DNA from: Beverwykella pulmonaria
Lineage: Eukaryota > Ascomycota > Dothideomycetes > Pleosporales > Melanommataceae
Reading direction: 5' to 3'
NCBI GenBank assembly: GCA_001599595.1
Contig: BCHH01000002.1
Span: forward strand, 2,617,451-2,681,450
DNA length: 64,000 nucleotides
The notes under the pieces were generated by a model. It ran no database searches. It saw only the letters and a program-made list of their open reading frames with translations, and was not told where the DNA came from. The stretch's first letter is position 1; every line of letters starts with the position of its first letter. The position numbers and the translations under genes are program-made. Of this stretch, positions 50,205 to 60,373 are shown piece after piece.

Positions 50205-53089
50205 ATGAGATTCTTAATGCTCTTTGGCATGCTTATGCCCTCTCTGGTTTTTGCACTCCCAAGTCCTTACGAACTAGGAGGCGATCAAGTAGAGGGGCTC
50301 GAGACGCGAGACGTAAGATAAAAAAGACTTTTCCCACCTGATACTGTAAAATTGCTAACTGTTGGCCATGGTGCAGAGAGTAAGTAGTTACTTAATTCTT
50401 TCTTAACAGGCTAATCGTTCCAGTTGCTAACTGCTAATTTTGGTGCAGGATGCAAGTAGATCCTTAGTTCTCGTTTAATAGACTGATTGGGCAAGCTGCT
50501 AACTTCTGGTCGTGGTATAGCAAGTAAGTAGATATAGTATCCTCGCTTGATAACCTGATTAGACATCCTGCTAACTGCTGATCGTGATGTAGTGTGTAAG
50601 AAGCTCTTGTACCCAAGTTCAAAAAGCTAGTTAGGCAAGTTTCTAATTACTAATCGTGATACAGAACGTAAGTACATGCAGTATTCTTACTTGAAAGACC
50701 AGTTAGGCAAGTTTCTAATTACTAATCGTGATACAGAACGTAAGTACATACAGTATTCTTACTTGAAAGACCAATTAGACAAGTCGCTAATTGTTGGTCA
50801 AGCTGCAACAAGTAAGTAGATCCTGTATCTTTGCTTGACAGGCTGAGTAGACAAGGTACTAACTGCCGATGGTGGTACAGGTCGTAAGTAGATCATATAC
50901 CTTTGCTTGGTAGACTGATTAAACGAATTGCTAACTACTGGTTGTGGTGCAGGGAGTAGGTAGATCCTGTATCCTTGCTTGACAGAATGAGTAAACAAGT
51001 TGCTAACTGCTGATTGCGGTGCAGGAGGTAAGTAGATCATATACCCTTGCTTGGTAACCTGATTAGACAAATTGCTAACCATTGGTTGTGGTGCAGGACG
51101 TAAGTTGATTCTGTATTCTTTTTTGACAGACTAATTTAACAAGCTGCTAACTACTGGTCGTGGTATAGTGTGTAAGTAGATCTTGTACTCTAGTTTTATT
51201 AAACGAATTGCTAACATAGCGTATTATAGACTGTAAGTGCATCTAGTATCTTTGCTTAGCAGGCTAATCATACAAGTTGCTAACTACTGGTTGTGGTATA
51301 GAGAGTAAGTAGATATAGCATGGATATTTAAAAAACTGATTATAAAAGCTGCTAACTACTGGTTATAATATAGACTGTAGGTGAATCTAACATCCTTGTC
51401 TATTAGACGAATTGGACAATTTGCTAACTGAAAGCTATGGTATAGGCTGTAAGCGGGTTTTATATCTTCGATATACTAATTCTATACATTGCTAACTATT
51501 AATAAAATAGCAAGTAAGTGGATTCTATATCCTTATTTACAAAATCGATTAGAAAAGCTACTAACTACTGATTGTGATTTAGTGTGTAAGTAATTGTAGT
51601 ATCTTTATTTAATAAACTAGTTAGATAAGTTACTAACTAATAGTCGTGGTATAGTGTGTAGGTAGATCTAGTATCCCTGTTTAACAGACTAATTAGACAA
51701 ATTGTTAATTGTTGATTATGATGTAGAGAGTAAGCAGATTCTATAATTTTATTTAACAAGCTGGTTCAACAAGATTCCTTTTACTAATTATAGAATATAA
51801 TAGGGAGTAAGTAGATATTTTTCTTTTCTGTATTAGACTGATTAAACAAGCTACTAATTACTAGTTATTGCATAGTATGTAGGTAGATTCTGTATCCTTG
51901 TTTAACAGGGTAATTTAACAAATTACTAACTACGACTTATGGATTAGTGTGTAAGTAGAAATAATACTCTTTCTTAACAAGTAAACTGCTAACTATTGAT
52001 CGTGGTACAGAGGGTAGGTAAATCCTGTACCCTTGTTTAATAGACTAACTAGACAAGCTGCTAACTACTAGTTATGGCATAGGGAGTACGTAGATCCTGT
52101 ATCCTTGTTTAGTAAACTAATTAGTAGACAAGTTGCTAACTACTAGTTATGGTATAGAGAGTAAGTACATTCTGTATCCTTATTTGACAGACTGAATAGA
52201 CGAGGTACTAACTGCCAATTGTGTTACAGAACGTAAGCAGATTATGTATCCTTGCTTGGTAGACTAATCAGACAAATTGTTAACTACCGGTTGTCGTACA
52301 GGGAGTAAGTAGATTCCATGCCCTTGCTTGACAGGCTGATTATTCAAGCCGCGAACTAATGGTCGTGTTACAGCCGGTCAGTAGATTCTGTATCCTTAAC
52401 AGATTAATTAAACAAGTTACTAACTGCCGCTCGTGGTACAGCGCGTAAGTGGATCTAGCGCCCTTGCTTGGTAGACTGATTGAACAAATTGCTGATTACT
52501 AGTTATGGTGCAGGGAGTAAGTAGATCCTGTATCTTTGCTTGATAGGATGAGTAGACAAGTTACTAACTGCTGATTGTAATACAGAGCGTAAGTAGATTA
52601 TATATCCTTGCTTGCTAGACTGATTAGAAAAATTTCTAACTACTGGTTGTGATGTAGGGAGTAAGTAGATTCTGTATCCTTGATTGATACACTAAGTAAA
52701 ACAAGTTGCTAACTGTTGGTATAATGTAGATAGTAAGTAGATGCAGTATTTTACCTTATCAGGTTGATTAAGCAAGTTGCTAACTACTAGCCATAATGCA
52801 GTGCGTAAGTAGATACTGTATTCCTATTTTACAGATTGATTAAGTATTTTGCTAATTGTTGATCGTGGCGTAGGTTGTAAGTAGATTCTGTATTCTTGAT
52901 TGATAGACTATGTAGGTAAATTGCTAATTGCTGGTCGTGGTACAGGTAGTAAGTGGATACCGTGTCCTTGCTTGACAGACTGATTAGGTTACTAACTGCC
53001 GCTCGTGGTGCAGCGTGTAAGTGGATCTAGCACCCTTGCTTAACATGCTAGGGATTTCACAAGATTGCTGCTAACTGAGAATGTAGTAA
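50205..53089 (+). CDS. secreted six-cysteine peptide encoded by 38 mini-exons of one codon each
   Basis: Exon 1 (50205-50312) encodes 36 residues: a signal peptide (MRFLMLFGMLMPSLVFA, likely cleaved after VFA) and a short acidic propeptide. Then come 38 mini-exons, each 3 nt except one of 9 nt, starting at 50377, 50449, 50521, 50593, 50665, 50737, 50803 (9 nt), 50881, 50953, 51025, 51097, 51169, 51230, 51302, 51374, 51446, 51511, 51583, 51655, 51727, 51804, 51876, 51948, 52011, 52083, 52158, 52230, 52302, 52374, 52442, 52514, 52586, 52658, 52730, 52802, 52874, 52946 and 53014. The terminal exon opens with TAA (53087-53089). Total 76 residues, every intron phase 0, no premature stop. Cysteine codons are at 50593, 51169, 51583, 51655, 51948 and 52802, spaced C-x9-C-x5-CC-x3-C-x11-C, like an inhibitor cystine knot. 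Seen: signals, triplets, stop. Inferred: that all exons are joined, and the fold. Role (effector, antimicrobial, signal) unknown. Confidence 0.8.
50313..53086 (+). repeat. tandem array of 39 related spliceosomal introns (72-nt period)
   Basis: Each unit starts GTAAGTAGAT-like, has TATCCTTGCTTGACAG-like sequence near the middle, a branch site TGCTAACT and ends TGGT-[AG]CAG or TATAG. 29 of 39 units are exactly 69 nt; the rest are 58-74 nt (63 for the seventh), yet the spacer between units stays 3 nt. One donor is GC (50452); others vary as GTAGGT, GTAAGC, GTACGT and GTCAGT. The seventh unit has lost its normal AG acceptor. Intron 1 (50313-50376) is the most divergent. The array looks like repeated tandem duplication of one intron plus one codon. 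Confidence 0.92.
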
Positions 53090-55224
53090 TTGGAAAGGAG
53101 AAGGCTATTGTAGAGAAGGATTACGAAAGTTCCATCCGTTGTATGGAGTTCCCTAAAGGGTTTCAGCTCAGGCCGGATGGAACGGGTTCCTGTCACTGCC
53201 ATAAGCTAAATTGAAAAGCCTTAACATTAATTTCTTAAAACACGCTTGCTGTGATTTCTACTTTCTTGCATATTCAATATATTGCTACACTAACCCCCTG
53301 GTCTTGACCTCAACCAAGGCGAGATCCGGACCAGAGCAACCCATTCAAGAAGTTGCGAACATATATTTTCTCCATCTGAATTGCACGAATTCAGAAGACT
53401 CTGAACGGAACAAGTGGACACTTGATGTAAAGACGTTTAGAACCCTTTCAAAGCCTGAGAAGTGTTTAAAACTGTGCTTCAAGTGTAGGTAGGGCCCTTA
53501 AAAGGAGAGCAATACAGGAGCCATAGTTAAAAATATGCAATATCTAGTGAGATAGGTTACGTTCTGGAAAGTTTTTAGTATAGCAGTCTTTCTCGCGACC
53601 ACTTATTTCTAAGGAGCCTGGACAGTCCTCCCATTACATAAATAAGAATTCATCATTAACCAACAGCGCGATTTATAACAGCTCTGCTGATGATGATTCT
53701 GACTCGAAGTTAATATAGCTTGTCAGCTGTTCACCACCATGCGCAACCAGCAATAGGGTAATAAAAGTTGTAAGTGGCTTGAAAAGGCCTATTTGAGGAC
53801 CTGATAAACAACCAAGCACAAAAGCTTACGCCACGAGCGGCACAGGCTGAGGATACTTGCGATAGGTTACGGAGAAGGGACTAATGTGGGCTTTGATCTC
53901 AAGAAGGTAATTTTCATATCAATTGCTAGCAACAGCGGAGATGAACGGAAAATGCAAGTATTCAGCTCCCGTGCCGTGCAGACGGCAAGCAGATATTATA
54001 GCCGCTCAACAGCGGTAATTCCATTGAACTCGATAGATCTGTATCCTGCTTCTGCTGCTGAAGATTGTCTAGTTTGCTTATTTCCCCTTCGAGCAGCCGT
54101 GGAAGATGTTGTGCGCATAGGGTGTTTGGGTTTGCTTAGTGCGCAGGGATGTGCTTCGAAGGTTGTCGCTCTACTTGTGAGCTGAAGAGGAAGCGAAGGG
54201 GAAGCGGCCCACGCGCTACGGTGACGCTGGCCCGATCCACCTGTATGGGGCGCCGCTGCCATCAGCTATCAGAGTCTACACCCTCAGCAGCACACGTGAT
54301 GTAACTGCCAAGAACGCGATGCTGGCAATGTGGCGGCTGCGCGTGAGCAACATTATCACCTTTCCATCGTGCAACCTCGTTTACGTCCTCACCCTAACGT
54401 TGCCAGCTGCACAACCAGCTTAGACCATGAGCACCACGCTATCAAATCTGCATGGTGCACACGCATGTCAAAGCTAGCGGGCGTATCTTCTGGTCCAGCG
54501 AGTCGGCATCTGAATCTCCTCACGATGCCCAGTAAGAGTGCCACAACTAGAAATCTGAAGCCTTACATCGACGAGGTCTAGACAGTTTTGGAAAATGAAG
54601 AACAAAGCACGGGGCAAGAATGAAAACATGGCCCAGGGGCGGTGATGTGGCCCAGAACCTCGCCCTTCTCGAGTAGCAGCTGTTGGGCGTCCTGCTCCAC
54701 CACAGGTAAAATGCCGATGTATGTCGTTGTGTGATCTCTTGCCCAAGCTAGCTCCAGTCTCTCGTCTATATCTTTTCTAGCCTGGGCTTATAATTCTCCA
54801 TCACAGTCTCCGTCACAGTCTCCTTATTCTTACTCGATGCCGAAACCTTCGAATCCGCCACCTTCCCCCACCAGCACTTTCCAAACCTGCGCCACCCCAT
54901 CATCAATCAACGGCCAAAAATCGCAATAATCAGTGCAACCCATAACCAAATCAAGCAACCACGATTCATTCCATAAACAGTCTCTTCCCCATCACATTCC
55001 TCCCATACATTGACAATGACCAAATAAGCACCTGCCCAAAGAACGTGAACTCAATCAACTCAGTGAGCTCAGGTAGCTTAATTGGTGTAGTCTAAGATTA
55101 GCACTCTCAGTTAACCTTCTTTATCCTATTTATAGATAACTGTAGTACTTTAACGTAGATATATTCTAGTCGTAATACCCCTTAAATTAGGGGTACGCCA
55201 CCCTAAATTAGCGGGATGCAAAGT
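53090..55224. other. intergenic region with 3' hairpin
   Basis: No supported gene. It includes the 3' UTR of the mini-exon gene with a 10-bp inverted repeat (53129-53138 with 53174-53183). Near 55175-55245 CCTAAATT motifs recur on the border of a decayed transporter gene. Confidence 0.4.
53129..53183. repeat. 10-bp inverted repeat, potential hairpin
   Basis: GTTCCATCCG and its exact complement CGGATGGAAC are separated by 35 nt, 40 nt after the TAA of the mini-exon gene. Possibly a 3' UTR structure. Confidence 0.6.
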
Positions 55225-56440
55225 TCACCCCCCTAAATTCGGAGGGTAGAGGTCCGTAGCGCATCGAACGAGCTCATCGCGATCAGCCGTGCAGAGGCCA
55301 CAAACGTGCAAGCCATGAAGAGAATGAGCAGAATGGTGGCTGCTCCACCCTTTCCGGCGACGGCAGCAGCGGTGTAAGGAAGAACGAGACCGCCTGAGAC
55401 TTCGGCTGTAATCATGTGTCGATGGTAGGTTGGCCAGATTTCTGTCGGCTCCAAAGCGAGCGCTCCTGGAGTTGCCGTTAGTGGCTCTAATGCACATCGA
55501 GACTTCGTTAGACTCGCCGAGTCCAAAATTGTTCCAAATGCCCAAGGGGTTGTTGTAAAGTAAACATTGCCACCAAAAATGTATCTTGGCACGGAAGTAG
55601 CAATTTCGACAGAGAACTCCTTATTCTAGAATTTAGTATCCGTGATAACAGTGCCAAGATTAATGGTGACTTGGATAATTTTAAAGGAAAGAGACTCTTT
55701 GCTTGTTATCGAAAGATACGAACATTAGTGGCTTCCCTCGACTGGTCCTGGTTTTGACAACTTCAGAACTGTTTCGTAAAGAGCACCGAGAGCTCCGCTT
55801 TCTTCAACAACGATAGATTTAGTGGCGAACCAGACCAAAAAGACCACGAAGATAGACGTAGCTTAGTTCTTTAGATTAGAGGTTGTTGGGTAGTACCCTG
55901 AATTTACGTACGAATGTAGTAGGCCAGCGATGTTGCTCTAAATCCCCCCTCTAATATGTGTACACATCACAACTCTGAGCAGGAGTAAAAAGCTCCTTGT
56001 TACAATAGAAACCCCGTTAGCGAAGACACTGCAGTTGAAGCTCCGACTAACATAGATGTAAAATTGAAGATGTTGTTTAGCAATGCTACACAGATCCACA
56101 TCAGTTGATCGATATTCTCGTATCGTACTTTCGTTATCTCGAGCACCGTATGCATATTCGGTGACTTTATTTTGGCTTGAATATCAGGGAATTCGAAGAA
56201 ATAGATCATCGTCGACTGGACATTGGTCCACCAAACAGGTAAAGCAATGTTATACTAGTAGATGAGGTAGGGGGCACCGAAAAGAGCAGACGTGAATGTT
56301 CAGGATGATACGACCGCGTTAGCTGTGAGTCCGGTACTGACGGTTCTATTCGTGACAATGAAGGCCTGAGTCGATCTGTAGTCCGCTCCGAAGGAAGATT
56401 TAGGGAGCCGTGTTCCAAAAACCATGCCTATGTTGTATGA
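55225..56440 (-). pseudogene. decayed DUR3-type urea/polyamine:proton symporter
   Basis: Sodium:solute symporter family. Recognisable pieces in order on the minus strand: TGLTANAVVSS, then TFTSALFGAPYLIY, HTVLEITKVRY, LNNIFNFTSMLVGAS and, near the low-coordinate end, EVSGGLVLPYTAAAVAGKGG with LILFMACT. The frame is broken many times. Two Trp positions of the family are stops: TGA at 56300-56302 and TAG at 56255-56257, each one G-to-A change from TGG. The C-terminal part after the last fragment is missing. This fits RIP or long neutral decay of a duplicated transporter. Confidence 0.8.
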
Positions 56441-56829
56441 GCTAACCATCAATGAGCACACCGATGTGAGAGATATACCTATTACAAAAGCAACTCACAA
56501 CCCAACTGCAACCCCATATCATAATCCTTGCGAGAGCGAAGGTTCCAGTGCATTACTCATACGGATGTTCCAAACCTTCGCAGTGTTAATTCGGTATTGA
56601 TGATGTGCTTCCTGTCAGCCAGCAACGGCTCCCATCTACAATATTAATGTCTACCCATATAAAGCAAGCTAAACGGTCCGTTGGGCTCTCAAAACAAAGC
56701 TTTTGCCTATGCGGAGTATTTGCCTTTACATTGTTGAACAATGTCCTCGCAGTCTAATAGAAAAACTATATTCTCCATGAGCAGTTTCGGACATGTTGTT
56801 TTAGGTAAATATTATGATCACCATCAGAA

Positions 56830-58080
56830 CCGGCTCTAAATTTTAATCGATAGGCCGTTGGAGAAATCTTGAAAACAAAACTGACGGATACAAGGATATT
56901 ATCTATTGGATTGAGCTCATCAAGCTCCCTGATGGCAATTTCCACGGCCTTTCTTGGCAGATATTCTTGGAATATATGACAGATACAAAGGTCCCGGAAA
57001 TACTGAGTCTGTGATTCCAAACGCAGTACAACCCCACTGTTTGGCCCTTCGTAGGCTATATATCTGGCACTGTCGCTGAAGATTTCTGCATGCTGACAGC
57101 GAGAAAAGTCTACCTATAGCAGTAATGGCGGATGTCACCAAATCTCTCTTTCGGAATCACAGCTTCAAAAACCTACGAACCGCCCTTCCTCCTTGCGCGA
57201 AGATACAGCACACTCGATCATCTCACCAACAGCCGGCTTGCATGGAATGTGGTAACCTCGTACCTCGAATCTACAGTTCGGAATATGGAGCTACTAGCTC
57301 AAGCTCACCACGATGATCGTTACCCTATAACTAAAGAGCATATGAAAGTCGTATACGAACTACTAGAGAGCAGCTAGAGAGATGACAGCGATGTGCTAGA
57401 CAAGAAGACGAAGGAGTATGCAAAATCGGATAAAATGTGGAGGATCGACCACATTGGGGAACACTTCAGGGTTGTAGGACCACATATGATTGAGCCGGCT
57501 CGCTAGAGAACGCTTTTTCATTCCAAGCAGGAACATCAAAAGCAGGTCAAATCTTTACAACCAAGCGTGCCGAAACCATGTTCTTGCCCGATATGACAAC
57601 GGCTTCGGTCCGTTCTCATATTGATCAGATTCGCGCGCATGCTGTTGAACAAGGTCACAAGGCGGACTCCATCAGGTTCACTATTGATATGCTGATCATC
57701 ATTGATGAGACTGACAAGCTGGCTTAGAAGCGATGAGAGGAACACTTATTGTAGCCGATCTAGAAGGCTCTCTCTCGCGCTATTTGGTGGCTTGACTGGC
57801 ACAGGCTTGGGAAATAAAGACGTCCGCTTCTCTGATCACTGTGGCATCCGCTCTCTCATTTCGTCTTCAACACTGAATCACTGAGATCGACGCTGGTGGC
57901 TTCAACATCTTGTATGGGGTTAATCGTGGAGACTTTGAAACCATGGTCAAGTACCTCGTTCCAGAGCTGAAGAGTAGAGACATGTCTTAGGATCCTGTGG
58001 AAGCTGAACGGAGGATGATGAGGGAGAACTATACCGTGTTGAATTGCTTAGCGCACGTCCTCACTAGACGCACGATTTCA
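56830..58080 (+). pseudogene. decayed NtaA/SnaA-type flavin-dependent monooxygenase
   Basis: Bacterial luciferase-like family (nitrilotriacetate monooxygenase component A type). Fragments in family order: DGYKDIIYWIELIKL, ADILGIYDRYKGPGNTES, SFGITASKTYEPPFLLARRY, STLDHLTNSRLAWNVVTSYL, then RVVGPHMIEPAR and, after shifts, LFGGLTGTGLG and a C-terminal segment. Frameshifts separate them, and stops replace Trp (TAG 57374-57376) and probably Gln (after EPAR). Fungal members are often of suspected bacterial origin and sit in accessory regions. Confidence 0.78.
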
Positions 58081-58284
58081 GGTGTTTTGACACACAACTT
58101 TTGAAGCTGTATAGGATCATACAAGTCGCATACTGGTCTCATTTGTTGAGATTACAGCTACTCTAGGGAGTATTTTATGTCCATCAAATTTAATGGCGAT
58201 ACCTCTTAGGGGGGTTGATATTTCGGTTGCTTCCAATTAAACAGGCGTAGGAGCAGCCATCTCCAGCGACGATAACTCATTATC

Positions 58285-60030
58285 TTATTCCTCAATAATT
58301 GACTCCTCTTCTGTGGGGCTTGGAGCCGTGATTACCTTTGATTTTCCCTTGTATTTAGAGTTTTTTGGATGCAGCTTTGAGGGCTTTTTGGCCAGCTTAT
58401 GGGGTTGTTTCTGATCTATACTTTGAAGCTTGAGCTCTTTTGCAATTGATCGAGTCCGTTTCCTTTCCCCAAGCATGTGAGCCTTCTCCTGCTTCTCCTT
58501 CTCTCGGTGTGTTTGTCCATCCTTCTGGAGCTGTGGTTCCTTCTCTTCAGCATCCTTTTGCTCCTGTACTTCGTTTGGGGGACAGAGGATCGCACCCCCA
58601 TCGTATTGAGTAGGCGATTTAAGTAGAGGGTCCTTGCCACGCTGTCGCTTCTTCTTCTCGTTGAATAGGGCTTCTTTGAGGCGATTGTTTTCAGTTTCTA
58701 GGAGTATATTACGCGCTGAAATCAAGTGCATCGTTTCACTCAGCTGCTTCGAGCGTTGATCATGAACATCAGTAACAACCTCGTGTAGAAGTCGTTCAAT
58801 CTTCCTCCAATCACCTGCTGAGAGAACTGAGCTTGTACCCTTACTTGAAGAAGGCCAATCCTTCTGTGGTTCATTAGATCGAGCCAGTGCTTTCTGTGGG
58901 TCCCAAGGGTGGAGCCCACACTTGTTAAAGGCTAAGAGTATATTTTTGGAAGTAAAGGTAGCTCCCCAGGCTGTATCGAACAGGCGGAAGAAGTCTCTTT
59001 TGGTTACACTTGAGGGGCCTTGGAATTTATCGAGATGATCATTGAGGGCGGCTGAGTACGCAGTCGATAGGGGCTTAAACATGCATACATTTAGAGGAAG
59101 CAAAATTTGAGTCGAATGAAAGGGAAAGATGGCCAGGAGGATCTTGTTGTCGTCACAATATGTGATAAAATCCATGGTTACATGCGATCCATGGCCGTCG
59201 AGAATTAGAAGTCGATAGGATCCTTGTGCCTTTGTCTTTGTTTCCCGATCAAACACCTGCTCAAGCCATCTTTTGCCGACATCGTTGTTCGTCCATCCAC
59301 CAGGTGATGAGGCCAAAAACGCCTTGTGCATAGCAGGATCAAAGTCTTGCAACCAGGAGTCCTGAATTTTTCCGCTGACAGCTTGATATATCAGCGCAGG
59401 TGGGAGAGACGTCCCATCAGCGCAAATACACGCGATTGTTGTTATCCACTCGTGATTGCCGTCCTGTATCATCTGCTTGATGCCCTCTTCTTCATATAGC
59501 TCTCGGGAAAATATGCGCTCCATCTTTGATAGTATCCCAACCAATAAGCCCTTCTCATCCATGTTGTATATTTGCCGTGGATCAACGTTGTATTGATCAA
59601 TTTTGCGTTTTAGGAGCTCAAAACATGGCGAGTATTTGAAAGCAGAATCACTCTTTTTGGGCTGGCTATCTATGCCGGATGCCCACTGAGATGGAAGGTC
59701 AATGTCATGGCGCTTGATGAAGCGGTCAACCCACGATTTGCCTGCCTGTCTCCCAGCTATATCGGACGCGAAATTTCGTATCATTTCTCGTGTAGGGGAT
59801 AGTCCTCTTTTGGTAAGACTGTCAATATATAGTAGGAGCTCTTCGGTTTGCGTGTTGTTGAGCAGTCGTGAATTTTCGAGTTTCTGTTCCATCGAGCCTT
59901 GCACACCCCGCCAACGCCTCGACAATGTTGAACGATTGCACCCATATTTATCAGCCACCTGGGTTATATTGATTGGACTTCCTGGTTTCAGGGTTCTCAG
60001 AGCTTCAAGCGCGTCGTCAATTGGAGCCAT
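58285..60030 (-). mobile_element. second pogo/Fot-type transposase, intact frame
   Basis: 581-residue transposase with N-terminal HTH (ITQVADKYGCNRSTLSRRWRG), a CENP-B-type second DNA-binding segment and a DDE domain: YNMDEKG (first Asp) and LILDGHGSH (second Asp) are present, but the third Asp of the usual QPLDV motif is Asn (LLPLNVCMF). The C-terminus is Lys/Glu-rich and coiled. No terminal inverted repeats could be recognised in the flanks. The frame has no stop codons, so it is either young, under selection or possibly domesticated. It is clearly a different lineage from the element at 39456-41388. Confidence 0.85.
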
Positions 60031-60373
60031 ATTGATCGAGTTATCGATTGTTGGATATTTGATGAGAATCGGTTCGAGTGTGCGTCAGGTGAGGCTGTGC
60101 GCTAAGGGATAAAACACTGTAATTGGGGGGGGGAGGGCTGCAGACTTCAAGCTGATCATCCGAAGTCAAATTTTACATGGAGGGTAGATACTTAGAGTCA
60201 AACTTGAGATGCCATTGATGGCTATTGATGGCGAAGATGATGAAGCACACTCAAAATCGGATCGCGGTTGAATTTCCGAGATGATGAACGCTAACCCTTC
60301 TGAGATTGGCTGATTTCTCCCTACCCCAAAGCAGCCGTCTCCAACGCAATTGACCAGCCCAATCTTCCTCAAA

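Noticed and set aside
50798..51082. Antisense open frame of about 94 codons with a 24-residue repeat across the intron array
   Set aside because: The repeat pattern follows from the 72-nt period (24 codons). It spans only four of 39 units and stops elsewhere; splice signals on the plus strand explain the array better.
50313..53086. CRISPR-like array of repeats and spacers
   Set aside because: Eukaryotic context, 3-nt spacers, degenerate repeats and perfect donor/branch/acceptor layout; it is an intron array.
53211..53492. 93-codon plus-strand frame directly after the mini-exon gene
   Set aside because: Starts after the TAA without a recognisable domain; probably UTR or intergenic.
54474..54746. 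90-codon minus-strand frame as a gene
   Set aside because: No signature, no introns fitting phase, located between relics.
58141..60170. Terminal inverted repeats for the second pogo transposase
   Set aside because: The flanks were compared by eye in both orientations; only short chance matches such as CCAATTA were found.
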